Shown one piece after another: positions 1 to 10,200 of a stretch of DNA of 64,000 nucleotides. The position numbers and the translations under genes are program-made. The notes beneath the pieces were generated by a model that made no database searches, was not told the DNA's origin, and saw only the letters and a list, made by a program, of their open reading frames with translations. The stretch is taken from the NCBI GenBank assembly GCA_934370925.1, contig CAKRNG010000004.1, positions 34,413-98,412 of the forward strand, written 5' to 3'. Source of the DNA: an uncultured Lacticaseibacillus sp. (GTDB lineage: Bacteria > Bacillota > Bacilli > Lactobacillales > Lactobacillaceae). The first letter of the stretch is position 1. Every line of letters begins with the position of its first letter.

Positions 1-200
1 GCACTGATTTATAGTCGGGATCGGGTGGGACAGACCCAATATAATTAGTAAATGACGGCAATCTGCACAAATTTAAAAATAAAAATCACCTGTCAAGGCT
101 TTTTACTTTGCATTATGCTTGCAAACGGATGAACCGTGTGATAAATTGGTCAGGTGAATTAATTCGAGGAATACCTTGAAACAGCAAGGAGGTCATACTG

Positions 201-386
201 ATGGCAGTTGACGTAATTACCGGCCGGCACACAACGTTCGGCAACAAGCGTTCTCACGCTTTGAACAGTTCTCGTCGCACATGGAAGGCTAACCTTCAGA
301 AGGTGCGTATCTTGGTTGATGGTAAGCCAAAGCGCGTGTGGGTTTCCGCTCGTGCACTTAAGTCAGGTAAGGTTACGCGCGTTTAA
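201..386 (+). CDS. rpmB: 50S ribosomal protein L28
   Basis: L28 is a small protein of the large ribosomal subunit. The 61-residue product has the family pattern, with [14 protein letters not shown] near the N terminus, then [12 protein letters not shown], and a basic C terminus. It has no cysteine, so it is the zinc-independent form; the zinc-binding form carries CxxC pairs. The start follows a strong AAGGAGG site at about 186-192. It stands alone between its own terminator at 397-430 and an upstream region whose promoter I could not define with confidence. Confidence 0.97.
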   Translation: MAVDVITGRHTTFGNKRSHALNSSRRTWKANLQKVRILVDGKPKRVWVSARALKSGKVTRV

Positions 387-396
387 GCGCAAATTG

Positions 397-430
397 TAGG
401 TTTCAGCAATCTTGCTGAAGCCTATTTTTT
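397..430 (+). terminator. rpmB intrinsic terminator
   Basis: An inverted repeat (TAGGTTTCAGC with GCTGAAGCCTA) is followed directly by a run of seven T, eleven bases after the rpmB stop codon. Confidence 0.92.
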
Positions 431-464
431 TGTGGTTGTGCTGCTAGTTAGAACGGGTGAATGT

Positions 465-630
465 GGGTGGCGCCATAAGTCCAAAGCACACGAACATTAC
501 ATCCAGTCGCGCGCCAGCACATGGTCCCTAGTAGACAAAACTTTCCTGTCAAAAATTCGTTGTGCGAAATGGCTTTAATCATTGGGACCAAATCATCTTC
601 GTGCTGAGACAACTTTTTCGTTCGTTACAA
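465..630 (-). repeat. Family A element, copy A6 (decayed)
   Basis: The stretch 465-515 matches the tail of family A read in reverse (GGGTGGCGCCATAAGTCC, then CACACGAACATTACATCCAG), with one extra G in the terminal motif. After about 515 it departs from the other copies, but an outer pairing remains: CAGCAC near 514-519 with GTGCTG near 601-606, and GGTCCC with GGGACC inside it. The inner 25-bp hairpin is not recognisable. It lies in the 440-bp gap between rpmB and the asp23-like gene. The rest of that gap shows only a candidate promoter. Confidence 0.6.
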
Positions 631-728
631 AATGGTCTAAATGTCACGGAGTCGGAGAGGCGTGTTCCGGTGCGGTTCAACGCGGAAATTTAAGCCGATT
701 TCCTTGAATTGACGCGTACTGGCGACGT

Positions 729-758
729 TGTGACTGGTGACAGTTCGGGAGTTATGCT
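729..758 (+). promoter_or_regulatory. Candidate promoter for the asp23-fakA operon
   Basis: TTGTGA at 729-734 and TATGCT at 753-758 are 18 bases apart, upstream of the GGAGGG ribosome site of the gene at 827. This was assigned by eye only. Confidence 0.4.
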
Positions 759-826
759 AAACTCGATGAGATAAGTGTATACACAACGGTGCGGACGCGT
801 ACCGGTGGCATATAAGGAGGGACATC

Positions 827-1189
827 ATGGCGGTCAAAATTAAAACCAAGTTTGGAACCATCGATATCGACAATTCTGTGATTGCAACAGTTGTTGGTGG
901 TGCCGCAACGGATATTTATGGCATTGTTGGCATGGCCAGCAAGAACCAGATCCGGGACAACATGAATGATATCTTGAACCGTGAGAACTACTCACGTGGC
1001 GTTGTTGTACGTCAAGAAGAAAATGGGGTTAACATCGAGGTTAACATCATTGTTGGCTACGGTACGAAGATTTCCGAAGTGTGCCGCAACGTACAGGCGA
1101 AGGTGAAGTATAACCTTGAGACAATGCTTGGACTCACAGCGAACGCTGTTACCGTCATTGTGCAAGGTGTACGGGTCATCGGGGATTAA
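827..1189 (+). CDS. Asp23/Gls24 family envelope stress protein (YloU-like)
   Basis: This 120-residue protein belongs to the Asp23/Gls24 family. Members are abundant small proteins linked to envelope or alkaline stress; some are tethered at the membrane by a partner. The sequence has the family pattern: an N-terminal strand (KIKTKFGTIDIDNSVIATVVG), a central GIVGMASKNQ, and a C-terminal VQGVRVIGD. It has no signal peptide and no membrane segment. The ATG follows TAAGGAGGG at about 812-820. The gene is immediately followed by fakA, the conserved yloU-yloV order of Firmicutes. Its exact role is not shown by sequence. Confidence 0.9.
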   Translation: MAVKIKTKFGTIDIDNSVIATVVGGAATDIYGIVGMASKNQIRDNMNDILNRENYSRGVVVRQEENGVNIEVNIIVGYGTKISEVCRNVQAKVKYNLETMLGLTANAVTVIVQGVRVIGD

Positions 1190-1221
1190 TCCCGGCGACT
1201 TGGTTTAGGAGGTCAATTTTT

Positions 1222-2889
1222 TTGAAAGTTACGGAAATTACCGCTGCTGAATTCCAGAACATGATCCGGACGGCGGCGCACCGCATTAGTAAAAACGCTG
1301 AGTTCGTGAACTCACTCAATGTTTTCCCAGTTCCAGATGGCGATACAGGGACGAACATGAACCTGACGTTTCAGAGTGGCGCACGTGCGGTTCTGGAAAG
1401 CGACGCGCAACATGTCGGGGAATTAGCTCAGAAGCTCGGTAAAGGGCTGCTGATGGGCGCTCGTGGGAATTCTGGGGTAATTAGCTCCCAGCTGTTCCGC
1501 GGATTCGCGAAGAACGTTGAGAAGAAAGAAATCTTGACGGCGCAGGATTTGGCCGATGCGTTGGTTAGCGGGGTCGAAACGGCTTATAGCGCCGTGATGA
1601 AGCCCGTTGAAGGAACCATTTTGACCGTTGCGCGTGAAGCAGCCAAGGCCGCTAAGAAGCAGGCTGCAAGTAGTGATGACGCCGTTGAAGTTTTGCGGGT
1701 AACCGTGAAGGCAGCGAAGAAGGCACTTGCGAAGACACCGGACCTACTGCCCGTACTGAAGGAAGTCGGCGTGGTCGATTCTGGTGGTCAAGGGCTCACA
1801 TTCATTTACGAAGGGTTCTTCGATGGTCTCTCAGGGGAGAACACGGAGGAAACATACGTCCCAAGTGACGGTGAGATGAATGAAATGGTCAACGCAAACC
1901 ACCATCAGGGCGCGCAAACGCAACTGAATCCAGACGACATCGTTTACGGCTACTGTACCGAAATGATGGTGGGCCTCGGCAACGGTGAGAACACCAAGGA
2001 ATTCGAATACGATGCTTTCCGGAACTACTTGAACCAGTTCGGGGATTCACTGCTTGTCATTTCTGACGAAGAGGTTGTGAAGGTGCATGTGCACACGGAA
2101 CACCCAGGAACGGTTTTCCGCTACGGTCAGCAGTTTGGTAGTTTGGACAAAATCAAAATCGATAACATGCGCCTTCAGCACGAAAGCATTATCGAACGTG
2201 AGGAAGAATTCCAGGAAGAAGCCAAGCCACTTGAAGAATTCGGTGTTGTGGCGATTGCGAGCGGGGACGGGGTTGCGGATCTGTTCAAGAGCTTGGGCGT
2301 TACCTACGTCCTGAGCGGTGGTCAGACCATGAACCCTAGCACCAACGATATTTTGGATGCCATCACGAAGGCGCACGCGAAGAACGTGATTGTGTTGCCT
2401 AACAACTCCAACATCTTCATGGCAGCGGACGAAGCTGCCAAGGAAGCACCCGTGAATGTGGCCATCGTGAAGAGCCGGACGGTAAACCAGGGGATGACGA
2501 GCTTGCTCTCGTACAACCCTGATCGGAGTTTGGCGGATAACGCGGCGGACATGACGGCGGCGTTGGCCAACGTGGTTTCTGGACAGGTCACACAGTCTAT
2601 CCGGAATAGCACAATTGGCGGACTCGAAATTCATGACGGTGACTGGATTGGCATTATTGATGGTGATATCAAGATTGCCGTTAATGACCGGTTTGCGGCC
2701 ACGACGAAGATGATTGACGCCATGCTGGATGAAGATTCCGAGATTGTGACGTTGATTTACGGAACGGATGGTTCCGAAGAAGAGGCTGGTGAACTGGCTG
2801 AAGCAATTGAAGACGCACACCCAGATGTTGAAGTTGAAATTCATGACGGTGGCCAACCACTCTATCCATACTTGGTCTCCGTCGAGTAA
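1222..2889 (+). CDS. fakA: Fatty acid kinase, ATP-binding subunit FakA (DAK2 domain, YloV-like)
   Basis: FakA phosphorylates fatty acids bound to a FakB (DegV) partner, giving acyl-phosphate for phospholipid synthesis. The 555-residue protein has the N-terminal DAK2/DhaL domain with the Mg-ATP motif PDGDTGTN at residues 38-45, a middle domain with a conserved histidine cluster (VKVHVHTEHPG, near residue 290), and a C-terminal DegV-like region. It begins at a TTG because AGGAGG at 1208-1213 sits at the right distance and the DAK2 domain starts at once. It is cotranscribed with the Asp23 gene and probably with recG, which starts 12 bases after its stop. No FakB gene is in this window. Confidence 0.93.
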   Translation: MKVTEITAAEFQNMIRTAAHRISKNAEFVNSLNVFPVPDGDTGTNMNLTFQSGARAVLESDAQHVGELAQKLGKGLLMGARGNSGVISSQLFRGFAKNVEKKEILTAQDLADALVSGVETAYSAVMKPVEGTILTVAREAAKAAKKQAASSDDAVEVLRVTVKAAKKALAKTPDLLPVLKEVGVVDSGGQGLTFIYEGFFDGLSGENTEETYVPSDGEMNEMVNANHHQGAQTQLNPDDIVYGYCTEMMVGLGNGENTKEFEYDAFRNYLNQFGDSLLVISDEEVVKVHVHTEHPGTVFRYGQQFGSLDKIKIDNMRLQHESIIEREEEFQEEAKPLEEFGVVAIASGDGVADLFKSLGVTYVLSGGQTMNPSTNDILDAITKAHAKNVIVLPNNSNIFMAADEAAKEAPVNVAIVKSRTVNQGMTSLLSYNPDRSLADNAADMTAALANVVSGQVTQSIRNSTIGGLEIHDGDWIGIIDGDIKIAVNDRFAATTKMIDAMLDEDSEIVTLIYGTDGSEEEAGELAEAIEDAHPDVEVEIHDGGQPLYPYLVSVE

Positions 2890-2901
2890 GGGGGAGTTCC
2901 C

Positions 2902-4941
2902 ATGCCGCTCACAGACGCAATCACTGCATTGCCGGGTGTTGGCGAAAAGCGCGCGGAAGGGTTAGCGCAGTTGGGCATTACGACCGTAAAGGATGTTCTG
3001 TTCTACTTTCCGTTTCGTTACGACGATTTGAAGGAGCGCGACCTTGAAACGGCCATCGATGGTGAGAAATTAACCATTAAGGGCACCGTGGTCGCGCCAC
3101 CGGTTGTCAGTCGTTTCGGTCCCCGAAAAACACGGGTGAACATTCGTGTCCGCGTACAACACGCGATTGTCATGGTGACTTTCTTTAACCAGCCGTGGTT
3201 AAGGGACAAGTTTCATGAAGACCAGGAAGTGGCGGTTTACGGGAAGTGGGATGCGAGTCGTAGTAGCCTTTCCGGGATGCGGGTACTGGCAACGCAGGAC
3301 GCCGATAGTCCGGCGCTTGCAGCAATTTATCCGTTGAATAAAGCGGTACATCAAACGTTCCTCATGGGCCTCATTAAAGAGGCCTTTACCCGTTATGCGG
3401 ATCAAATTCGCGATGTGGTTCCGGATGAGGTGCGGAAGCACTTCAAACTTCTCGATGACCGGACGTTGGTTGAGTGGATGCATTTTCCCAAAACGGGTGC
3501 TGAAGCTGCGGCTGCTAGACGTTCTGCGATTTTCCGCGAGTTCTTCCTGTTCGAATCACGTTTGCAATCACTTAAACACCACGATGCGAAGCCAACAAAT
3601 GGGCTTCGTATCGGGTTTGATAATCAACGACTGCGTGACTTTATTGCCACGTTACCCTTTGAACTCACGACGGCCCAGAAACGGGTTGTCAACGAGATTT
3701 GCGCGGATATGCGGCGTGAAACGCACATGAACCGACTGTTGCAGGGGGATGTTGGGAGTGGGAAGACCATCGTTGCGGCAATTTGCATGTACGCAGCGGT
3801 GACCGCACGCTTCCAGGCCGCCCTGATGGTGCCGACAGAAGTCCTTGCTGAGCAACACTTCGCGAAGTTGACGACCCTGTTCGCTAACCTGCCAGTACGG
3901 GTGGCGTTACTCACGAGTGCCGCCACCACCGCGGCCAGACGTCAGATACTGGCAGATTTGCGCGGTGGCGACATCGACATTCTCGTTGGGACCCACGCCT
4001 TGATTCAAAAGGACGTCGATTTTTCCGCGTTGGGTCTGGCCATCATTGACGAACAGCACCGTTTCGGTGTGGGACAGCGTGATTTGCTCCGAGATAAGGG
4101 GTTAAAACCGGACGTACTCGCGATGACGGCCACCCCGATTCCGCGAACCTTGGCGATTACGGCGTACGGGGAAATGGACGTATCGACCATTGATGAATTG
4201 CCAGCAGGACGCCATGAAGTACGTACAGAATGGCTGCGTAAGAACCAGATGGGCCGCGCGGTGGATGCCATTCGCGAAGCTGTTGCGGCTGGTGGCCAGT
4301 GCTTCGTCATTACCCCGCTGATTGCTGAATCTGAGAAGATGGATTTGCAGAATGCCGAAGCGGTGTTTGCAGACCTGCAGAATCAGTTGGGTGCGACCAC
4401 CCCAGTTGCTTTGTTACACGGACAGATGAAGCAGGAGGAAAAGGCCGACATTATGCGGGCGTTTGCCGCAGATGAGACCAAAGTACTTGTCTCGACAACG
4501 GTCGTCGAAGTCGGTGTGGACGTTCCGAATGCTACCTTAATGCTCATCCTGGATGCCGATCGTTTTGGCTTGGCACAACTCCATCAGCTTCGGGGACGTG
4601 TCGGGCGGGGCAAGAAGGCGGCACGGTGCTTGCTCGTTGCCGACCCGAAGACAGAGCAAGGCATTAGCCGGATGGAAGTCATGACGGAAACAACGGATGG
4701 TTTCGTGGTTGCACAAAAGGATTTGGAATTACGTGGCCAAGGTGACATTTTCGGCAATAAGCAGTCGGGGATGCCTGATTTCCGTTTGGGTGATCCCGTC
4801 ACGGACTTCAATGTTCTTGAAGCAGCGCAACAAACGGCGACCCACTTGTTTACGGTTGATCCGGAACTTGCGGCACCACAAAACCAACCACTACGAACAG
4901 AATTAGCCCATCTCGTTGCGACAAATGGCACGTTGAATTAA
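2902..4941 (+). CDS. recG: ATP-dependent DNA helicase RecG
   Basis: RecG reverses stalled replication forks and processes branched DNA. The 679-residue protein is of normal length. The wedge (OB-fold) domain is in the first 150 residues, the Walker A motif GDVGSGKT is near residue 283, the helicase box DEQH is near residue 382, and the C-terminal part carries the QLHQLRGRVGRG motif VI. The ATG has a GGGGGAG ribosome site. The gene sits between fakA and plsX, as in other lactobacilli, and no frame break is visible. Confidence 0.97.
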   Translation: MPLTDAITALPGVGEKRAEGLAQLGITTVKDVLFYFPFRYDDLKERDLETAIDGEKLTIKGTVVAPPVVSRFGPRKTRVNIRVRVQHAIVMVTFFNQPWLRDKFHEDQEVAVYGKWDASRSSLSGMRVLATQDADSPALAAIYPLNKAVHQTFLMGLIKEAFTRYADQIRDVVPDEVRKHFKLLDDRTLVEWMHFPKTGAEAAAARRSAIFREFFLFESRLQSLKHHDAKPTNGLRIGFDNQRLRDFIATLPFELTTAQKRVVNEICADMRRETHMNRLLQGDVGSGKTIVAAICMYAAVTARFQAALMVPTEVLAEQHFAKLTTLFANLPVRVALLTSAATTAARRQILADLRGGDIDILVGTHALIQKDVDFSALGLAIIDEQHRFGVGQRDLLRDKGLKPDVLAMTATPIPRTLAITAYGEMDVSTIDELPAGRHEVRTEWLRKNQMGRAVDAIREAVAAGGQCFVITPLIAESEKMDLQNAEAVFADLQNQLGATTPVALLHGQMKQEEKADIMRAFAADETKVLVSTTVVEVGVDVPNATLMLILDADRFGLAQLHQLRGRVGRGKKAARCLLVADPKTEQGISRMEVMTETTDGFVVAQKDLELRGQGDIFGNKQSGMPDFRLGDPVTDFNVLEAAQQTATHLFTVDPELAAPQNQPLRTELAHLVATNGTLN

Positions 4942-4973
4942 TGGGTCGCAACCTGAAAAATGAACAATAATGC

Positions 4974-4997
4974 GTGATGAGCCAAGGTGCTCGTCAC
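4974..4997 (+). promoter_or_regulatory. Leader hairpin upstream of plsX
   Basis: GTGATGAGC (4974-4982) and GCTCGTCAC (4989-4997) form a nine-pair stem with one G.U pair and a six-base loop, just upstream of the plsX ribosome site. It has no T run, so it is not an intrinsic terminator. It could be an operator or an mRNA structure. Confidence 0.4.
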
Positions 4998-5017
4998 AAC
5001 TGGGAGGATACCTGATA

Positions 5018-6037
5018 ATGAAAATTGCAGTGGATGCAATGGGTGGCGATTACGCACCTGACGTTGTGATTGCGGGTGTTGAACGCGCACGTGATGAACA
5101 GCCCTCACTTGAATTTATTCTATTTGGGGATGAGGCGCAGATTCGCCCACTTCTGAAACGCGACGAACGCATTCAGATTGTGCATACAACCGAGAAGATT
5201 GAGGGGGATGAACACCCCGTCAAGGCTGTTCGGCGTAAGAAGCAAGCGTCCATGGTGCTTGCGGCGCATGCGGTGAAAGACGGTGAGGCGGATGCATTGT
5301 TGTCGCTCGGAAGTACAGGTGCACTGCTTGCGGCTGGGTTGTTCATTGTGGGGCGGATTCGGGGCGTGGATCGGCCAGGACTAATGCCAACAATGCCGTC
5401 TGTTGCTTCTGACAAAGGCTTCGTGATGCTTGACGTTGGTGCAAACGCCGATAACCGTCCCAACCAGCTTTATCAGTACGCGGTCATGGGGAACTTCTAT
5501 GCACGCGATGTGCGTGGCATCGAGAATCCACGGGTGGCGTTGCTCAACAACGGGACCGAAGAGACGAAGGGTGATGACTTGCATCAGCAAACACACCAGT
5601 TGTTGAAGCAGGCTGAGGGATTGAACTTCATTGGTAATGTTGAATCCTCTAGCTTGCTGGATGGTGCTGCGGACGTTGTGGTCACGGATGGCTTCACCGG
5701 GAACGCTGCACTGAAGGCGATTGAAGGGACTGCGCACACGTTGCTCCACGAGATTAAGGCGGCAATCCTAAATGGTGGCTTAACGGGCAAACTTGGTGGC
5801 TTGCTGCTGAAGTCGAATATTAAGGACATCGTCAACAAGTTTGATGCCTCCCGTTACGGCGGGGCCGTTTTACTCGGATTGCAGGCGCCCGTTGTGAAAG
5901 CCCATGGTTCTGCAGACGCAACGACCGTTTATTACACGGTTCTGCAAATTCAGGCAATGGTGGAAAACGACACGATTGCAAAGGTGATTTCTTACTTTGC
6001 GGCACATGGCGTTGATAGCCCGAGCGTCGCAGAATAG
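5018..6037 (+). CDS. plsX: Phosphate acyltransferase PlsX
   Basis: PlsX makes acyl-phosphate from acyl-ACP, the first step of phosphatidic acid synthesis in Gram-positive bacteria. The reading frame is open from 4970, but the family N terminus ([14 protein letters not shown]) begins at the ATG at 5018, behind GGGAGG at 5002-5007. This gives 339 residues, the usual length. Conserved blocks include [14 protein letters not shown] and [11 protein letters not shown]. It precedes acpP, as is typical. A hairpin lies just upstream of the ribosome site. Confidence 0.96.
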   Translation: MKIAVDAMGGDYAPDVVIAGVERARDEQPSLEFILFGDEAQIRPLLKRDERIQIVHTTEKIEGDEHPVKAVRRKKQASMVLAAHAVKDGEADALLSLGSTGALLAAGLFIVGRIRGVDRPGLMPTMPSVASDKGFVMLDVGANADNRPNQLYQYAVMGNFYARDVRGIENPRVALLNNGTEETKGDDLHQQTHQLLKQAEGLNFIGNVESSSLLDGAADVVVTDGFTGNAALKAIEGTAHTLLHEIKAAILNGGLTGKLGGLLLKSNIKDIVNKFDASRYGGAVLLGLQAPVVKAHGSADATTVYYTVLQIQAMVENDTIAKVISYFAAHGVDSPSVAE

Positions 6038-6070
6038 AACCACACAGGTGACACTCACCATATTTTTCTT

Positions 6071-6097
6071 TTGTTACGGCTTGAATTATGGTAAAAC
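6071..6097 (+). promoter_or_regulatory. Candidate acpP promoter
   Basis: TTATGGTAAAAC gives an extended -10 (TGG before TAAAAC at 6092-6097). A loose -35 is TTGTTA at 6071, or TTTTGT at 6069 with a 17-base spacer. The same TATGGTAAAA core is used upstream of pyrH. Confidence 0.45.
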
Positions 6098-6134
6098 AGA
6101 TACATCAGTTCGGAAATGTATGAGGAGGATAATC

Positions 6135-6377
6135 GTGAACGAACAAGAAATTTTCGATAAGATTGCTGCGATTCTGCAGGATCACTTTCAATTGGCAGAG
6201 GGACAGGTTACGCGGGAGCTAAACTTCAAGAAGGACCTGGACGCAGACTCGATCGACATCGTGGAATTTGTCCTTGAACTCGAGGACACGTTTAACGCCG
6301 AAATTCCGGACGAAGACGCCGAGAATATTCAAACTGTTGGCGACGCCGTTTCATATATCATGGCGCACCAAGGTTAA
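6135..6377 (+). CDS. acpP: Acyl carrier protein
   Basis: ACP carries growing acyl chains on a phosphopantetheine arm. The open frame begins further upstream, but the GTG at 6135 follows GAGGAGGA at 6122-6129 and gives a normal 80-residue acidic protein. The attachment serine is Ser39 in LDADSIDIVEFV; the family norm is DSL, and here the residue after serine is isoleucine. It is followed by a strong terminator, so rnc has its own promoter. Whether this ACP serves fatty acid or phospholipid synthesis (next to plsX) is not decided by sequence. Confidence 0.95.
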   Translation: MNEQEIFDKIAAILQDHFQLAEGQVTRELNFKKDLDADSIDIVEFVLELEDTFNAEIPDEDAENIQTVGDAVSYIMAHQG

Positions 6378-6380
6378 TGA

Positions 6381-6409
6381 AAGGTGGGGAAATTTTCCCC
6401 ACCTTTTTA
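6381..6409 (+). terminator. acpP intrinsic terminator
   Basis: A perfect ten-pair stem (AAAGGTGGGG with CCCCACCTTT) with an AT-rich loop ends in a T run directly after acpP. Confidence 0.93.
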
Positions 6410-6416
6410 AATGCCT

Positions 6417-6445
6417 TCGTTATCTAGCCACGAATACGGTATAAT
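6417..6445 (+). promoter_or_regulatory. Candidate rnc promoter
   Basis: A consensus TATAAT at 6440-6445 lies about 50 bases before the rnc start. The -35 is weak (TCGTTA at 6417-6422, 17-base spacer). Confidence 0.5.
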
Positions 6446-6494
6446 AGTATTTTGCAAGTGTATGGTCAAAACAGACACAGAAAGAGGAGATATC

Positions 6495-7196
6495 ATGGTT
6501 GTATCAGAATTCGTTACTGAGCTTCGCAACCGGTACGGCATTGAGTTTAAGAATTTAAGCATTCTGGATGAGGCGTTTACGCATTCCAGTTATGCGAACG
6601 AACACCGCGAGCTCGGGATCAGCGACAATGAACGCCTGGAATTTTTAGGCGACGCTGTGCTCGAGCTGACGGTGTCCGATTATTTGTACCGGAAATTTCC
6701 AAATCGGCCTGAAGGGGAATTGACCCGGATGCGGGCGGCAATTGTGCAGACGCGGAGTTTTTCGACGTTCGCGCGGGAAGCACACTTCGACAAGTACATT
6801 AAGTTGGGGAATGGGGAAGAAGCTGCCGGTGCACGTCAGCGGAACACGTTACTCGAAGATTTGTTTGAAGCCTTCTGTGGTGCGTTGTACTTGGATCAAG
6901 GACGGGCAACGGTGATTCGCTTCTGTAAGCAGGTTATCTTCCCCCGGATTGATGCGGGGGAGTTCTCGGGCATTAGTGACTTCAAGACCGCCCTGCAGGA
7001 AGAGCTGCAACAGAATGGTGATGCCCAAATTCACTACGAGCAGGTCGGTATGACGGGTCCTGCAAATGCGCGCCTCTTTAACGTGGAGGTTTGGGAGTCC
7101 GACCACATGTTGGGATCGGGTAATGGCAAGAGTAAGAAGCGGGCTGAACAAGCGGCTGCGAAGGCGGCACTTGTTGGGCTAGGTGTGATTAGCTAG
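6495..7196 (+). CDS. rnc: Ribonuclease III
   Basis: RNase III cuts double-stranded RNA in rRNA maturation and mRNA turnover. The frame is open from 6411, but the ATG at 6495 follows AAAGAGGAG at 6481-6489 and gives a normal 233-residue enzyme. The catalytic signature NERLEFLGDAVLEL is present. The C-terminal double-stranded-RNA-binding domain ends with GKSKKRAEQAAAKAAL. It is followed after 12 bases by smc, the standard order. Confidence 0.96.
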   Translation: MVVSEFVTELRNRYGIEFKNLSILDEAFTHSSYANEHRELGISDNERLEFLGDAVLELTVSDYLYRKFPNRPEGELTRMRAAIVQTRSFSTFAREAHFDKYIKLGNGEEAAGARQRNTLLEDLFEAFCGALYLDQGRATVIRFCKQVIFPRIDAGEFSGISDFKTALQEELQQNGDAQIHYEQVGMTGPANARLFNVEVWESDHMLGSGNGKSKKRAEQAAAKAALVGLGVIS

Positions 7197-7208
7197 GTAG
7201 GTTAACGA

Positions 7209-10200
7209 ATGCAACTGAAAGCATTGACGCTGAATGGCTTTAAGTCGTTCGCAGATAAAACCACAATTGAATTTGACCATGGCCTGACCGGGATTGTTGG
7301 CCCGAACGGGAGTGGGAAGAGTAACATTACGGAAGCCATTCGCTGGGCGCTTGGTGAACAGAGTGCTAAGAGCTTGCGTGGTGAACGGATGGGCGACATC
7401 ATCTTTGCGGGAACGGCACAGCGACCAGCGTTGAACCGTGCAGAGGTAACGCTGACGTTCAATAACGCGGATGGTTACTTAAAGGACCAGCCAGAAGAGG
7501 TGACCGTGACGCGGCGCCTTTTTCGGAATGGGGAAAGTGATTTCCTCATCAACAATCATCAGGTACGTCTGCGTGATGTGATTGAGATGTTTATGGACAG
7601 TGGCCTTGGCCGCGAATCCTTTGCGTTTATCTCACAAGGGCGTGTGGAATCAATCTTTAACAGTAAGCCTGAAGATCGACGCGGTATTTTTGAAGAAGCA
7701 GCTGGGGTGCTGAAGTATAAGCAGCAGAAGCAGCGGGCACAAACACAACTGCAAGAGACGAGTGATAATCTTGCCCGTGTCTTTGATATCGTGCACGAGC
7801 TTTCTGGACGCATGGACCCCTTAGCTGAACAAGCCTCCATTGCGCAGGATTATGAACGCCAGACGACAGAGTACGCGGGCCTGCATCAGCAGTTACTCGC
7901 GCTTGAAATCCGGGATATGTCTTCTGAACAGGAAGCAACGAAGGAACAGGCAGCCGTCACGAAGCAACAGATTGCACAACTGAATCAGTTAATCGCAAAA
8001 CTTGAAGCAGATTCTGACCAGTTAACGGTGAGTGAAGCGGAGACAGAAGAGCGGCTGAATCAGGTTAACGATGCATTGCTGGCGAAATCGACGCAGCAAG
8101 AAGCGCTGACTGGGGAAGAAAACGTCTCAACGGAACGGACACAAAACGCGAATACAACCGTTGCTGACCTGAAGGAGCAACTCGAACAGGCGCACTTGGA
8201 TGCCGAAATGGCGACAACGCGGTTGATAGAATTGACGCAAAAGTTGACCGAACTTGACGCCACCATTCAAACCTTAAAAAAGCAACTGAAGGCATTAGGT
8301 GAGTTATCACAAACGCCGGAAGCGATTAACGCCGAGTTGGACCGATTGCAGTCAACATACATTGAAACATTGCAGCAACAGGCAGACAATCGCAACGAGT
8401 TGGCCGCTTTGGAGAAGGAACAACAACTTTCAGCGACGCAACTTTCAGCCACACAGGCGCGGTTGTCTGAACTTGATGCACAAAAGACGCAACTGGACAC
8501 GAAGCAGACGGCGCTGACGGTTCGACTCACGGACATGCAGGCCACGGCGGATGCCGCAACGGAAACCTACGAAACGGCCCGGCAAACTGTCACCACGGCG
8601 GTTCAGTCTGTTCAGGAGGCGACCGCCACTTATAATGCACACCGAAGCCAATATGCGCGCACCGAAGAACGACACAAGGCCTTAGCGGAACTTGCAACGG
8701 ATTATGCGGGCTTCTACGGCGGGGTACGCACGGTTTTGAAGGCCAAAGACCAGCTTCAAGGGGTCATTGGGGCGGTTGCCGAATTGATGGTCGTTCCTAC
8801 TGCGTACCAAGAGGCGTTGGATCAGGCGCTTGGTGGAAGTTTGCAGTCGATTGTGACGCAAGATGAACCCGCAGCCAAGGCAGCCATTAGCTATTTGAAG
8901 CAACGTCGCGCCGGTCGGGCGAACTTCCTGCCGTTGTCGGTTATCCGGCCACGGACGTTACCTGGCAGCGTTGCGCAGTCCTTGCAGCAACAAACTGGTT
9001 TCATTGGCATCGGGGTCGATCTGGTTTCCTTTAAGCCAGAACTGGCAAACGTGATGGGTAACCTCTTGGGCAGTCTCATCGTGATGGACAATCTGGACAA
9101 TGCGATTCAGGCAGCACGGGTCACGGGACACCGCTACCGGATTGTAACGCTGGATGGGGATATTCTGAATGCTGGGGGGTCCATGTCAGGGGGCTCCAAG
9201 CAGCAGGGTAAGACCAGTCCCCTCGCGCGCGCGCAGGAAGTTCAACAGCTGGCAGCAACGCTCACCAAGATGCGGGAACAGTTGACGGTTGAAGAACAAC
9301 AACTTGATAATCTGAATACGGTTTTGGCTGACGCGCAAGCACAAGCCAAAACGGCAGAATCAGCATTCAACCTCGCAAAGACGGAATTGCAAGCGTGTCA
9401 GGGGGATGAACGTGTTCTGACGGATCAACTGCAGCAGTTGGCACGTCAACGCGCTAACCTTGAACTGAGTATGCCGGCAGGAACAGTTGATTTGGCGGAC
9501 AAACAAACGCACCTGAAAGAAGCAGGTGAAGCAATTGCTGCCCGCCTCGTTTCAACGCAGAAGCAAATTGATGCGTTCAAGGCGCAACTCGCGGATGTTA
9601 GCAGCGCTGCCGATATGCGCCAGGAGGAGAAGGCTAAATTGCAGGCTGCGTTGGCAGTTGCGAAGAACGACCGGACTTCAGCGCTTAACCAGCAACAGCA
9701 ATGGCAGGAATCTGGGCAGACCGCGACGGCGCGCATCGATAAACTCAACGCGCGCATTCAGACCATCAACCAAACGGCGCAATTGACGCAACAGGATCGT
9801 GAACAACGTAAAGAAACGTTGGCGCGCCTGAAGAAAGAGATTGCAAAGTTAAAGAAGAACCAGACGGGGTTGACGGAAGAGAAGGCGACATTGCGGACGC
9901 AGATGAGTCGTGTTTCTGCACAAATCACAACGGCATATAGCGAACGCCAGACAGCCATGACGGCCGCTGAAGGGCAGGCCGTCACGCTGAGCCGTCTGAA
10001 GCAGAACCTGAATGCACGTTTGGACCAACTGCGCGATGACTATGAACTCACGTATGAGGCCGCTATTGCCCAAGTTAGCGTGCCAGAACCAGATCAGCCA
10101 CAGTTGCGCAGTCGCATTAAGCTGCTCAAACGTGGGATTGATGAGCTAGGGCCGGTTAACCCGCATGCAGTCGCGGAGTATGCAGAGGTGAAGGAACGTT

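Noticed and set aside
2047..2856. Long minus-strand open frame opposite fakA (269 codons)
   Set aside because: It is a shadow of the fakA coding frame; no ribosome site and no protein family is recognisable.
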